From: Thelonectria olida
Lineage: Eukaryota > Ascomycota > Sordariomycetes > Hypocreales > Nectriaceae
DNA length: 64,000 bases
Assembly (NCBI GenBank): GCA_020736575.1
Contig: JAGPYM010000006.1
Location: 1,736,001-1,800,000, forward strand
Direction of reading: 5' to 3'
The notes under the pieces are model-generated. The model saw nothing but the letters and a program-made list of their open reading frames with translations. It searched no databases and was not told the origin of the DNA. Positions within the stretch are counted from its first letter, which is position 1; each line of letters opens with the position of its first letter. The position numbers and the translations under genes were made by a program. Positions 11,101 through 24,439 of the stretch are shown here, piece after piece.

Positions 11101-12434
11101 ATTTCCTGCTTAGCCTCGGCGCCGACATCAACGGCAGAGATGCACACGGCCAAACGCTTCTCCACCGACTGGCCATCAATGAAGAGCTAGACGGCATACG
11201 CCAGTGGATGACCAAGTCTCATGTAGACATTAATGCCCAGAACTCCAAGGGCGAGACGGCTTTGCACGCGGCAGTCCGTACTGAAGATCCAGTCGTCGAC
11301 ATTCTTGACATATTGTTAGCATCGCCCCAAATCGACGTCAATATCACAGATCATGAAGGCCTCACCCCTTTATGTCTCGCCATCCATTGGTGTCGCCATC
11401 GAGCAACGATGAGGCTTCTCCAGCATGACACCGTCGACGTTAGTATTGGGTCCCCGGCAGGAGAAGACCCTCTGGTCAGCGCAATCATCCAAGGCTGGTC
11501 AGACGTTGCCCTCGCAATATTGAACAAGCTCGACAGCGTCGAGCCTTATCGTGACAACGTCGGTAGAAACGTCTTGCACTGGGCAGCGTACATGAACATG
11601 CCCGGCGTCTTCAAGGCTGCCCTCGGCAAGCAGACGACCCTTCTAGACGCAGTCAACAACAGACGCTGGACGCCGCTTCACAGCGTAGCCGATGATGGGA
11701 ATGCCGAACTCGTCGAGTTGCTACTCGCCCGAGGAGCCTCCACGACGGCAAAAACTCGCTACGACGAAACTGCCCTCCATCTCGCTGCCTCAAAGGGGCA
11801 TTTCCCCACTGTCAGGCTTCTCCTGCAGAGCATGCCGGCCATTGCCATCAACGCCAAGGACCTCAACGGGTGGACGGTCCTCCACCGATCCCTCAGCTCA
11901 GGGAGAGACGACATGACGACCTGGCTGCTCGACCAAGACGTCGTCAACGTCGGCGTGCGGGACAAACACGGGCGAAAAGCCATCATGTTCGCGTCGGCCT
12001 TTGCATCCAACGATATGCTCCGCACCTTCCTCAAACGCTCCCCGTCTGACTTGTTCCACGTCGACCGGTTCGGCTACGACCTTGTTCACATGGCCGCCTT
12101 TTACGGCAACAAGCCCAACGTCGAGTACCTCCTCCAGGAGTCGGAACACTTTGACCAGTCGACAGAGAACCACTGGGGGAAGAGGGCGCTGGACCTCGCT
12201 CCGACGGAAAAGTTCGCCGACATCTTGACGGAACAGGGCTTCACGCATTCGAGCCGCCATCTGGAACAGCGAGCTGCGCTGAGGGAGCAGGAGTTTCGAT
12301 ACGAAACTGGGACCCGGCCCACGGGCAATTCCAGCTCGGAGTGGGCGGTCTTACCTTTTCTACCAAACTATCCCCAGATGCCTGAACCGCCGCAGTTGCC
12401 AGCTGCTCCGCCGCCACCGCAGCATCCTACATAA
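8177..12434 (+). CDS. NLR-type protein: lipase-like (SesB-type) domain, NACHT, ankyrin repeats
   Basis: Five exons: 8177-8274, 8323-8731, 8785-8835, 8886-9357 and 9406-12434. Introns are 48, 53, 50 and 48 bp; the product is 1352 aa. Residues 1-340 are an alpha/beta-hydrolase: IIFVHGLRGH oxyanion region, VAHSLGG with nucleophile Ser178, and DADHRQM with a candidate catalytic His313. This matches the SesB-type esterase domain found in front of fungal NLRs. A basic linker leads into NACHT with Walker A GYPGLGKS (about 414-421) and Walker B TLYIVIDALDEL (about 516-527). About ten divergent ankyrin repeats cover roughly 880-1290, followed by a Pro-rich tail. In fungi such proteins act in non-self recognition and programmed cell death. 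No stop or frameshift is seen, so the gene looks intact. Start ATG 8177 has a good context (ACAATGG). Confidence 0.88.
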
Positions 12435-13835
12435 CTATCAAGGTCAAGGAGTGATGGGGGAGGACGTCGAGCAAGTGTAGCATAATTCCTTAGAGATGGC
12501 GATGTCACGATTCACTTTGGTCGTTCTATTGTAGCATTTCTTGGTAGTATACCCGATGTTAGCGAATTATTAAAGCAGGAGGCTTGGGCTAATCAACTTT
12601 GAGTTAACTCTCTCGCGTCTAACATGGCAACTACGGAACTTGTGCATCCATTCAATCGTCGCCATTGCATATCATATCATCCATCACATGTCCAAACTTA
12701 GAAATTTTCCCCCTCCCCATCCGACCCCTGCTTAGCCTATTCTTCTTTTCTCTTCTCGCCTTGACAATCAAATCATGATCGGATATTCATTCCGACTCTA
12801 CTGTAGCAGTCCGTAGTTCAGTGGAGCAATCCCAAAGAACCATGGGTTCATCCGGCAGACTGAGGCATGTGAGCTTATGAGCCTTTGCGCGCCCAATATC
12901 CGATAGCGGAGCATCGCCGTCGGCCGGCTCCTATGCATCCACCCATACCATTCTCATACCATCGTAATTATCGTACATGTATCCGTAGACTTTGGGGAAA
13001 TACACACACACACACACACCATCTTTCAACTTATCCGAATCGTCCCCTTTACCCCGGCTGCGTCCCTTCCCCGCGCCACGACACCCCCAGACGCCTCCTT
13101 CTACCGTGCAGTTGCAGTCTGCAGCGTCAATGACAACGCAATGGCATCACACAACATGGAGGGTGACAACCTCGTGCATAAGACAGCCACTTCAGCTGTC
13201 GTTGGTAACTCGGGCCTCTAGTGCGCGCGCTCTTCCGCCTCATTCTGCCGGTCAAACGCCTGCCCCCAATGCTTCGGCTCGTTGATCGTCACTGTGGCAC
13301 AGGTCATGAGACTCGATGTGCATAACGCTTGCATATGTTGGTAGTCTAAGGATGTATTCAAAATTTGTTTGTGATTTTTTTGCTTTTTTATCTCGCTGGA
13401 TATCATGCTATCTAGCTACTCCTGTTGTTTGCGTTTGCAAATGCCCGGCTCGCTTTCCTGGCCTGGGTCTCTTCCCTCTTCTTCGTTTTGTTCCCAGTCG
13501 TAATTCACACACACTCGGGGTATCGCTCTTTTCTTTTCCAACCCGGCATGTGACCATACATGATTAATTCTTCGCCCTCCTTTTTTTGTGCATCGCTTCC
13601 CAGTAATGTCCTGTAGTTCCCGTTCCTTTGTAATGAAGAGCATCGTCTTCCAATCAACGCTGGTGGGGTATAATGTTTGCAATTGAAAATCCAAAAACGC
13701 GCCGCGTGTCTCATGCATGGCTTTGTAGCATCGTGTAAAAAAAAATAAAGTCAAGGTATGTTGTAGAGGAAATGTGGAAAGTGAGAGTGATAAGGCTGAA
13801 GGTCGGCATGCCTATGCCGATAGAATTCGGCGTAC
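12435..13835. other. Convergent intergenic region between NLR and arrestin-like gene
   Basis: 3' flanks of two convergent genes. It contains an (AC)9 microsatellite at 13002-13019. No gene is supported. Confidence 0.5.
13002..13019. repeat. (AC)9 microsatellite
   Basis: Nine uninterrupted AC dinucleotides in noncoding DNA. Confidence 0.95.
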
Positions 13836-15302
13836 CTATGCCGAGAGGCGTCGGCTCCGATCACTTGTTGATTCCCCGGATTGTCGGTCCGCAGGCTCAA
13901 CGCTCAGGCGATGAGCATCGAGGGGCTCGAGGTCCTCGTACTCAACCGGGGGCTCGAGAGCCGGGTAGGCTGGCGGGCTGGGAGGCACGTCTTGATAGAC
14001 GGGCGGGGCTTCGTTATCCCAGCTGACGCCCATCCCCGCATGGTCTGTCATGACAACACCGTAATGCATTCGCAGGATCCGGCCAGTACCCGTCTGCGTC
14101 GCCATGTGAGGCTTGCCTTCGGGAGCGTACTCCCTAGATACGACGAGCTCGATCAGGAGTGAGTGCGTCACTTCGACACCCTCGGTCGTCTTGGTGTCGC
14201 AGGCGTACTTGAGCTCCCGAGTGTGCGCCTTGTACTGGTTCGCGAAGTAGTCAAATTCCATCTCAACGTTGCCGTCGACACCGCTGAAGTCTGACTTCCA
14301 TCCCTCGTGGAGGTGCTTCTCTCCCAGCAGCCGAACCTCGCTCCTCGGCAAGCCCTTCTTCTCTGGGTCAGTTGCATTAGGTGCGGGGGAGTGACGCCCG
14401 CAAGCGGGAGCCACTGACTTGATAGTCTCCTCGAGCCTCCAGGTAACCTTCTTAAGTCGCCAGAAGTCAATCGTCTTTGCCTTTTCGTTGCGGGTCACGA
14501 GGCCATCGAGACGAAGGGAGACACTGTTTGTGCCGGTAGGGTGGATGATGGAGCTGTAGTGTGCGCTGGCTTTAATATTCGTAGGAGGAAAGACGCGCAC
14601 AGAGTGGTGTGGGAGGTCGTGCTCTGGGATGGATCGCTTGACGGTCAAAGTCTTCTCGAAACGGACCGGGTCGCAAGAGCCAGAGTGCGAGCAAGAACTG
14701 CTGCTAAGGATGAGTGCATCGGCGCTGAACTCGTAGGCAATGGACACGACAGGGGTGTCTATCGACGCAGGCAAGTGACCCTTGAGGAGAATGGAAAAGG
14801 GATACGAGTGTCGTCCCTTTCGCAGAGTTGTGGGGTGAGCGAGGAACTTCCAGCTCTGCAAGTCAGTATACTGGTTCTGGCAGTCTGTGCAGTGGCCTTG
14901 GAAGGGTCGCTTCTGAACCGTGTGTAGGCGCAGGCAGGCGGTGAATGTGCCAACATCGACCGACTCGTCGCGGACGTCGAGGAACATCTGGCCCGTAATC
15001 AGGGCACCGCTGCTCTCTTCGGGGGTTCCGTGGAAGACAATGGGCGGGCTCTCAATGCTCCATCCCAACGTCACGGCGGAGTGGTGGTGGTCCTTCGAAG
15101 ACTTGCCGAAGGGCAGGGAGATGCGGTGGTGCTTTCTCGCAACATCGGTGACTTCGGGCATCTTCACTGGGGGGGCATTGGGCTGGTCCTCGCCGTCTGA
15201 GGTGTAGGGGCTGGTGGTGCGGGATCGTGAAATGGCAACCTTCTTGATCTGCGCAATGTTGCCAGACGATGTGCGAAGGAAGTTGGCCACGCGGTGGGGC
15301 AT
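13836..15302 (-). CDS. Arrestin-like protein (ART/LDB19-type trafficking adaptor)
   Basis: A single uninterrupted frame of 488 aa from ATG 15302 to the stop at 13836. The N-terminus is basic and Ser-rich. An arrestin-type beta-sandwich follows (GALITGQMFLDV, FTACLRLHTVQKRPF), with a CTDCQN pair and DPVRFEKTLTVKRSI. The C-terminal half carries ETIKSVAPAC, EKHLHEGWKSDFSG, and GTGRILRMHYGVV. A Pro/Tyr-rich tail (PPVYQDVPPSPPAYP) holds PPxY-like motifs. In yeast and Aspergillus, such alpha-arrestins use PPxY motifs to recruit HECT ubiquitin ligases (Rsp5/HulA) to plasma-membrane transporters for endocytosis. Assignment to the LDB19/Art1 branch is by resemblance and is less certain than the arrestin call itself. 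Confidence 0.75.
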   Translation of the reverse strand: MPHRVANFLRTSSGNIAQIKKVAISRSRTTSPYTSDGEDQPNAPPVKMPEVTDVARKHHRISLPFGKSSKDHHHSAVTLGWSIESPPIVFHGTPEESSGALITGQMFLDVRDESVDVGTFTACLRLHTVQKRPFQGHCTDCQNQYTDLQSWKFLAHPTTLRKGRHSYPFSILLKGHLPASIDTPVVSIAYEFSADALILSSSSCSHSGSCDPVRFEKTLTVKRSIPEHDLPHHSVRVFPPTNIKASAHYSSIIHPTGTNSVSLRLDGLVTRNEKAKTIDFWRLKKVTWRLEETIKSVAPACGRHSPAPNATDPEKKGLPRSEVRLLGEKHLHEGWKSDFSGVDGNVEMEFDYFANQYKAHTRELKYACDTKTTEGVEVTHSLLIELVVSREYAPEGKPHMATQTGTGRILRMHYGVVMTDHAGMGVSWDNEAPPVYQDVPPSPPAYPALEPPVEYEDLEPLDAHRLSVEPADRQSGESTSDRSRRLSA

Positions 15303-18300
15303 GGCGAAATAGTTTTCTACAGCGTAAAGCTGGAGGAAGGAACCTTTGAGTTTCTGTTTATGGATGGACCGCTGGTGGGGTCTTTGTACTTGATGATTTC
15401 TTGTAATAGAAAATCAGATCCAAGCAACTCGACGCCGGCGCCGCAGGCTTGAGTGGTAATGGGTCTTTAAACAACCAGGGGTGTGTTCAAAGACGAGGGC
15501 TATTGCTGGTCTGATGCCAATTATGAAGCGTGGTCGGCTGACGCAACAAGATGCAACGGCTGCAGGCGGCACCCAAACAACCGATGACGATGTATATGGG
15601 CGTCCAGGGGTCTAAACTCGTTCAAGTCTTGGCCGGTGCTGGGGTCGATCGCCTTGTTCCGTCTAGTCTTTCGAGGGCCGAGGGCGGAGGGTGGTGTGGT
15701 TCCGGTCCTGGGGAAATTTTTTTCTTCTGCTGCCTTCTGGTGTATTCCCTTCAGAGCACTCAATGGGGTTTTTCTTGCGGCAATTGTCTCGGTAGTAGAA
15801 CGAGCGACTGGCAGATCGAGAAGAGTTCGGATCGTAGTCAATTGCTGGTTGCTGTTTCGATCGAGACTGAAGCGCGTGCTCGTCTGTCGGTGTAAGTGAT
15901 GGATATATAAGTGACGGGTGGCAAAGTTGAGAAGGCTGGTGGAAGTGGAAGGGGTATGGAAGCTCTAGTATCTGGGGTAGAAGCAGAGGGATATGGTCAA
16001 TGTTGGAGAAGCAGCAAAAATCTGGGGAGAGCTGTTGATCTTATAACACGGGAAGAGAGATCAGAATTTCAGAGATGAGGAGCGAGATCAAGGCCCCTTA
16101 TGAGGCAAAGGAGCATGAGAATCAATGTTCTACCTGTTAGCCCGCCTTGACGAGCCTCCTGCACCGGCGGGGGAAACGATGTGTCATAGCAAACAACGCC
16201 CTGCTATGGCGAGCTTGTTCAGTGGCGCCTGAGGTGGACATGCACTGACAGCGGCTCCCGTGTGACTTGGGTGTGCATAGAGAAAACGCAATGGAAGTGA
16301 GGAGTGGTGTGTAGCGGTACAAGGCTCGATGGTATGTGGTGTGTAAGTGGGCTGGGCATACCAAGTGCGCTCCCTATGACACGGCCCACGGGATGCGAAG
16401 AAGGTCTTGAGGCATGGGGGGCTGCTGTGGATCATGGAACGGCACACAACGGAGACGGTACATGGGAACGGTGATGAGGTGCTTGGCCAAGCCTGGACAG
16501 AGAAGAGCAAAATGCAGTGGAGCTGGCTCTCCGTCCTCTCGTGGGCGTATGTGCCTGGACGACTGGATACGAATTTACTCACAACCCTGCGATGGGCTGG
16601 CCGACTGGACAACCTGCGGCGACGTTGGGTGGGGCGAGTAAGAGAAAAGAAAAAGAGGCGGAGGATCTGATCGTGGATCGCTGGTACCTCCGTCTGCGGT
16701 CTGGGTCTCGGTCAGTCAGGCCAGGTCCCATTGCGCAGGGGGGTTCCAGGTGCTGTTAATTCCCGTGAGCTATTCTCTTGACTCGATGGTCGTCGAGGAC
16801 ATGACACGGGGTTTGTTGGATCCATCGTGAGCTCCATGGACCATGGAGTCAGTCATGGAGCACCTTGAGGAACTGAGCTACGGCAGAACCGATGCTGCCC
16901 GGCTAAGGTCGGCAACGTTTCCGAGTACTGAGGAAGAAGAGGAAGACCGGAGCAGTAAGAACAGTGAGGGGGTTGAGATGATGAACCGGTTGTCAGTAAC
17001 GACCTGTGGAAGGAAGCGCAATTGTGACAATGCCATCCTGTCTCCATGTCTTAGATCCGAGTTTGGGCAGTTTGATGGTGTCTCAGTTGATCACCATCCA
17101 CCAAGCAAGTGCCTGGGCTTGAGCCAAATGGAAGGTGCAGATGGCGCCGTGAGTGGTGGAAGGCGCCGAAAAGCCACCAACCTTCCAGGGCGCTGTCGGC
17201 CGCGGCCACCACTTACAACGGTAGGTGCGCCCATTCCTCAGGCGGTCCCTCCTGCCCTTCCCTCGTCCTGAGCCCGAGTTTCGGGTCCCGCAAAACCCTA
17301 CCCCTGGACCGGCCCGGGTTAGGTAAGAACTGGCGGGAGTTCTGTCTCGGGAATTTCGTATGGGAAGCAACCTATGAGGTGATGTGACAGCACACATGAC
17401 GCCTTTTGCGCTGGTGCTGGCGCGGCAGAGCTAACTCGCTGTGGACAGCGGTTGACACTCACGGCATGAGGCCTGCACCTGTTGCCAGTTACTACCCGTC
17501 TCAGGCAACCGAAAGAGAGCCTCCTTTCCATCGCTGTTGGTTCTGGAGGCCGCGGGAAACGGTTTCGTCTCGTCGCTGTTCGCCGTTCACGCAGCTGACC
17601 GACTTACACCCAACCCCAATGGAAGTAGCTACGGCACCCAGACCGGATTGCGCCAGCGCTGGTCAATTCCAGGCAATGCCATGCGAAAGGCTCTGATGAA
17701 TAATTGCGTTCTCAAATTCGGGCATCCGGCGCGGAAAAAGCACTTTCATCAGGCAATAATGCAACTCTCAAAGCCCATCATGCACTTTTGCCTGTTCCCC
17801 TCGTTTTCGCCTTCATCCGCTATAAGCGATTCAAGGCAACGCCACATGGTCCCCCCTTTCCACTGTTTTTTCGCTGAACCAACTGTGCCTCTTCCTGACA
17901 CCATCACTCATCAGCCAACCACGCCCTCCGACTACGCCTTTTTTGCAAAATCATATCAGGTGCTGCAAACTGTAACATCCCTGTGAGACGGAGAACCTCA
18001 CCGAGAGAAAAGAGGAAACAAGTCTAGAAGCACATGAGCATAGCATGGTCAAACATTGCTTCCTGCCCATGGGACCTCGTAGCCAAGGAATGCACACTGA
18101 TGAACGACGTTGCAAAATTCTCTATGAAAACATCCCACTAAGAACTGTCACTTCCAAGGCAGACACGGGCTTCTCGGTGGGCCCATTTTCCACCTCTCGG
18201 CCGATGAGTCGGCTTGCTCCACCAGCGACACACGGCGAAGGAGCGAGCTCTGTCAGAAAGTCGGACGGGTATGGCCGGCATTTCTTGTTAGACGGAACGA

Positions 18301-21300
18301 GAGACAAGAGACAACTGCAACGGCTTATTGCCTGTTTTCGGATAGCACGATGCCGTATTCACATGCCGATAAGCTGCTCTACCTGGGTGTTACGAAGAAT
18401 GGTACAGCAGTCGACCAGATTATCAAGCATTGATGATGATGAATGCACTTCTCATGCCTCTTCAAGACTGCAAGCGCAAGCGTCACGGACAAGGACAGGG
18501 GCTTGCAGCTTACATGCTTTATTGAAGGGGGATGAACAATGCTGCCCTGTCAGCGGTGCTCCTCCTGATCAAGTGATCAACAGATGACTCCTCTTGCAGA
18601 AGCAGTGCATGGTGGCCGACGCGGGGTATGTGATTATCTATGTACAAGCACTCGCTTGATTGAACTCTCTGCAGGGCATGCCATATCTATCCGGGGTGAA
18701 GATGGGAAGATGGTGGTTGAAAGAAAGGGCTGGACGACAGCATGCAACCTGGCGATCCATGCTTGAGGTGGGCCAATCCCTCGCCAGAGCTGGCACACTT
18801 TCTTATTGTGCCAAGAATGGGAGATCAAGATGTCACCGGCTTAGTTACACAAGCCTCTAATTATTCGCAGACTCGGGCAGTGTCAGAGAACACCACCGTT
18901 TGTCCAGTGCAGCTTGCATGCAACATGTCGCCGACCTGGAGAAGACAGCACATGCGGCTCCAGGTCTCATGGCATTGCCCCAACTTGGCATTTCATCATG
19001 TGCACTTTCTTGCGGGACGTCAACTCCGCGTCTTATGGTGTTCATCATTGACTGACCGACCAACGTTGTCAGTTTCGAGTCACCACGGAAGGCTTGGCCC
19101 GTCCTCAGCAGTTGCCGGTTCCATTTCTAGAAGACGGTGCTCCGGGACCGGTCCCGCTTTCAAGCGCAATGGAACCGAAGGAAAACAGAAGGGCGGGAAA
19201 ATGGTCCTTGCTGATCAGCCAAAAGGCCACACGCAATCCGTGCCGCTATTCCGTTTCGTCTTGAAAGAAGAAAAAATTCACGCCGGTCCCACGGTTACTT
19301 TGCTCCACCGTCCACCGCTACTCACAAAACGGTGCGCGCTTCCATCTCTGACGTCTGACAACCAGCCAGCCAGCGAGAAACTTGCGCTTGGGTGCTTGGG
19401 TCAGCTGGCCAGGCAGGTGCCCGTGCGTGAGGTCGCCCAGCTCTTGCTTGCACCTTCCCTGCATGCTGGGAGTGGGCCAGCTTTTGGCGAAATGGTAAAA
19501 GCGCAAACAGGAAAGAACACAGGACCTGAAAATTTTTCTGTTGCGCGGTACTTGGCAGGTAAGGTTCCCTGGTCCCCCGTCCCGATCCCTGCGGTCTAAA
19601 CTGGAAAGAGCTCCCTCCTCGTGCCTGGTTGGTTGGATTGCCTGCAGACGGGCTTGGCTCTTGCTGCTAGAATCGGAAAGTTTTGCACACCTGATGAGGA
19701 AAGAATAGCAACATCTGCCGCACTTCATCCATGATGAGACGAGCACACGCCCAAGACGCCCTAATTATCCACTCCTTGGGCCGCGCTGTTAGTTGACGAG
19801 CTTGAATCCTGGGAAAATCTCTGAAATTGGATCACTGTACACTGGCAGCAGCACTCAGGGTCCTCGGTTCGCTTCAACCTCTGCGGGCCGCGTCTCTCCT
19901 ATGATCCATCTCAGTTCGATTCACTTGTACGTAAAGTTGGTAATGCGGTAGCAAACCCAACCGTCCAAACAAACCCCAAGAGCCCGGGCTGGTTACTTCG
20001 AGACCCACGTGCATCTCATTCGCACGCCCCCTTTCACGACCACAGCACCCATGGAACATCAAAGTCATGGTTCATCATCTCGATTGATGGCGATGAGCGT
20101 GCGTCGAACCAGGCAACGTCCGCCATGTACAAAGTACACGGTGAGACGTAACATCTCCATGGACAATACGATAGCAGAGGCATTTTTTATCTGTTGTTCG
20201 CGTTTGAGCGTCGTGGCCATCGATCTAACTCAGTTGAAGCAGAATCACATGTTGGACAGATGTTTTAAGCTTGTTGGACATGAGATGGGATGGACATCTC
20301 CAATTTCCTTGCGAGATTCAACACGTGCAGTATGCTGGTCCTACCGTTCCTTCGTGGTTAAGCTTTATTGCGCAATACACAGCCGCCATAAGCGTTTCGT
20401 TCCTCGACTGTTGGTGTAAGTCATCCCACCATCACTTCCCCTACCCTAAAGACACGAGACTTTGGTCAAAGTCTGAATAGCCTCAGAATGCATTTGGCTG
20501 AGCATTAGCAATATCAACTCGATGAATCACCCTACGTACTCCACCGCGTTCCCCGATATTGTCAGTATTCGTAACGGTGGATGTCTTCATGGGGCAAGTT
20601 TCCAGAACCTTTCAACATTTTGCCACCCCGAGCCGATCCAAGATCCAACCGCGATCATAATCGGTCCGCGTCGTGTTGTCCTACGCAATGTTTTGTTCTT
20701 TTTTTTCTTCCATGACCCCGCGAAAAGTGAACAGGCGGACGGTGGGTACCTTCGAAGCATTTTGTCGAATTATAACCGTTCTACGGTCTTACCATGACGG
20801 GAAGCTCGAAATATTTCGAGGTCGAGGTTGATGATGATGGTGGTGGCGAGACTCGCACCGGTTCAACATCACACCTCCAAAGTACAACGTACCCTTGTAC
20901 ACGACTCACTCACCTTGGATTACTCTGTGAAGAGAGTGCACCCAACCCACCTTGACGATGAACGGGCATGATCAGCACACCCACTCTTGTCCTCCGTCCA
21001 GATCGAACCGAATGTACTTCGTACCAAGAGCCGCCTTCAACCCACGCGGTCCGAAAAACATCAACCAACCAACCAGCCAACCAACCAACACACCCACACC
21101 CACGCTTGCGCCATCCACCGGTAGAGACCGAGTCGAACAAGGTGAGAGGCTCTTCCTGTCCCTCTCACCTCACAGTGAGTGAGTTGCAGAGCGAGCAGAA
21201 CTTGCATAAGACCCTGACCCTTGCCGTCGCTCGGTCTAATACGTAACACATTGCTCTTTTCGCTGTGCCTGAAGATCCCTGGCGTTCGTGAACCGTGGAC

Positions 21301-24300
21301 GCCCATACGATCGGCCATGCCTGACACATCCCATCTCATCTCGGTCGGGTTCAGCCCTGTCTCGATTCTCCCAGGCCTTCGAGCACGCCCTTTGGGGGTC
21401 AGTCGACGTTTTTCCACCCTCTTCCTTTGTAACCTGGCCGTCTTCGCCGTCGCCGTTTTGAATGACGATGGTGCAATCACCGGCGAAGCCCGCGCAACGT
21501 GGCTGGAACTTGCCCTTCCCTTCCCTTCCCAACCACGTTCCGAATTTCCGAATGACTAGCGATTTTTGCCTTGGAGAGTAGTTACGTTATTAGCTAACAT
21601 TCCGTCACCTCCCGAGAGGCCGCGTTTTCTTTGGTGTGTTTGTTATTCGTTAGTAGGTCTTGTGAGAAGGCGGACAAGACGGGCCGTCGCGGACTATCGA
21701 AAACTGAGGAAATTTCGACAATGAGAAAACGGTACATCGTGAACAGGTACATGCCTCCACTGGGGTGTCGACGTAAAAGCCACCATCTTGATTTTTTCCT
21801 TGTAAACCCGGCCGCCATCTTTCCTTGGGTGTGTGTTCGCCGCCTCTTCAACGACATCCTGTTTGAGCCGCATCAAGACCAGCGCGCGGGCCACATTTTA
21901 CGCTATAATTATACCATGGAATCCATCTTGGAAAAGTTATCAATCAAGGAATGGTTAGAGCCTCTTATTTTTTTTTATAAGTCGAGTGGGATGTATTGCC
22001 GAGTGTCCACGATAATCACACGGGGTATTGTTTGAGGTTGAAGCATCGGCCCAGGAGACGTGCTTGGTCATGCCGGTTATGCTTAACACGGATTGCGAGG
22101 GCCACCGTGGGATTTGCGTGGAATTGATGTCATGACGAAAATGCATACATCATCAGCGTTACGGACATTGATGCATATACGCCTGATGGGAGATGGCCAG
22201 GTCGACCACCGGCGTGCAGCCCGAAGTCGTGAACCGACGCCGACTCCGGATGCGGTGCCGTCAAGTTCCTGTTTCCCTTCCGTCCCTCTCCTCGCTTGCC
22301 ATTGCCAAACGAACACCTGGCGCGGCGAACGGCGTCGGTGTACCGTCTCTGCGTGCACAAATCGAGGCGCATCGGCGCCCCAAGGCGGGTCACCGACGGA
22401 TCCTCATCCCTGACGACGACGAGGCCCGGGCTTTGGGCGTGTGTCAAGCTGTCCCATCTGCTCATTGTGCGACCATGGCGGCGACGTCCGTGCGAATGAC
22501 ATGTTGCTTGGTACCATAGGCCATGGCAAAAACAGACCTGTCATATGGTGTTGTTTTACCTAAGACTGGACATGCGCGAACGGCATCGAGAATTCGAAGT
22601 TTGGTTGAAATGTGTCAAACGGAGCTTCCACGGAGCTTCCCGCCTGATCTGATCTGCTGGCTGATGTTGTTTACGCCAGTATAATTCCCAAGTTTGGCTC
22701 GGTAGTTGGATGGGAGAGGTTGAAAGCCCACTCCAGCTGTGACCTTGCTCGGCGGCGCCTTGGCCCCTGTCCTGGAAAACACTGCACCCGACACACTCTG
22801 TTTTTCTTCCTGCAGAGCTCCATCCAGTTTTGAGTGTTTTCATTGAGCGGGTACTTCCAAGGGTCTCGAGCTGGCATGTTTCCAGCAACAACGGTTCTGG
22901 AGCTCCCCTGACAGTCGCATGACCAAGGGTTATGTGCCCGCCGTCTATGAATCATCCATTTCTTGGAACACGGCGTAACTTTTCCAAAGCCGAGGGTATG
23001 CTTTGGCAATACCCGAGAGTGTTAACCTTGGCGGTTCCGTTCTTCTTCGTTGAGGGGATCCATACCTGCAGCCGTCTCGTGCTGTATCGGCCCAAACACT
23101 GGCTCCTCGAATCACCTGGAGCATCTCCCGGTTAGCAGATCCACAATCTGGATAACCTGCTTTCCTGGGCCATCACCTCACGAGAACACTGGTCAAGAAG
23201 TCGGCGTTTTGGCTCTGGAAAAGCAAGAGTTCTCAGTAGCTGAGGACCGTGTGTCGTCAAAGGAAAGCTATCTCGCGGCGAATTTCTTGCATGCGGGGTT
23301 GCAAGCCATCGGGAACTAAATCCTGGAGATATGCGGAAGCTGTGGGGATAGATAAGAAGCATCACCGAGATGTTGGGGTTGGGGTTGTCTGGACTGATAA
23401 GAGATAAGTCGGCCTGAGATTGAGTCGTGTGATAGAGATAGCGATCTTACTCGGTATCTAGATGTCTGGCGTGGAGGTGCCGGTAATTGTGCACAACCCA
23501 GCTATCTCCCCGAGTGAGCCTGGGATACATCTTTGTGACTAAAACCTCAACCTCGTTTCCAGATAGCTAGTATGTAATACCTTAGTGTCACAACCACAAT
23601 GCATAACTCGTAGCGAATGGCGTGACCAGCTTTTGAGGATCGTCTGCCCGAGATACGGCCAATCCTGTGCTGATACAGGTAGTAGATGCTATCTCGAAGG
23701 GTACTGGAGTTAATTTGGGCTACCTTAGGTTGGGGAAGGGTATGGCTCTTCAAGTGTTCTGGCCAATCTATAGTAGAGGCTTCGTGACAAGCTTTTCAAC
23801 TGCTCCCGTATGGCAATAACAAAGATGACAGGGTCAGAAAGGAGTCGGCGTTGGGGATTGCTCGTGTCCTCCTGGTGGAAGTCGGTGCTCCTATCTGTCC
23901 AACTTGAATTTAACAAAACCAGATCCATGATATCGCATCCGAGTCTTTCTCATCCCATAAAAGCGGCATCAACATGGAATTCACGCAACTTTGTATTGAC
24001 CTGATTAGATCTTTCACCACTGAGCTCAGCAACCGGGAACACGAAACGAAGTGCGGGAAACAGACACGAAAGCTCAGCGTTAGTCTCCAACAACATGGAA
24101 GATATAAAGTCACAAAAGGCTGATATGCCTTAGCAATTAATAACAGGTCGACAAAAAGACCGTTCTTCTTGATCACCGAACTACACAACCATTCTTTGCC
24201 CACATATATCCTCCGCTAATCTGGACAGATGTTATTCGCACCGAATCTCATACAAGGGAGCCAGGTAGAGATTAGAATTCGGCCAGGATCAAGTCGTGCA

Positions 24301-24439
24301 TGTGTGTGCATGGGTTTCTCCTTGATACACAAGTCGTGAGGAAACCATCCGATGTCCCTGGTCATCGGGCCACTGCAGACGTCGCTGACGTGGAATGCGA
24401 GGCCGAACTCGTTGATCCCGTGATTTCTGAGGCGGCCGG
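15303..24439. other. About 9 kb without a supported gene
   Basis: Contains the promoter and leader of the arrestin-like gene (TATATAA at about 15904) and then normal-GC DNA with many short overlapping open frames on both strands. None shows a domain, splice-consistent continuation or biased third positions. A (CCAA)-rich stretch lies at about 21062-21089. The longest frame (18742-19599) has flat codon use and is not called. Regulatory DNA or long noncoding transcripts would not be recognisable by eye. Confidence 0.4.

Noticed and set aside
16830..16847. Inverted repeat CTCCATGG/CCATGGAG
   Set aside because: Too short and isolated to support a function.
18742..19599. A 285-codon + strand ORF in the gene-poor region
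   Set aside because: Codon third positions show no bias, there is no domain or compositional signature, and it is crossed by equally open frames. It is long for chance, but not supported as coding.
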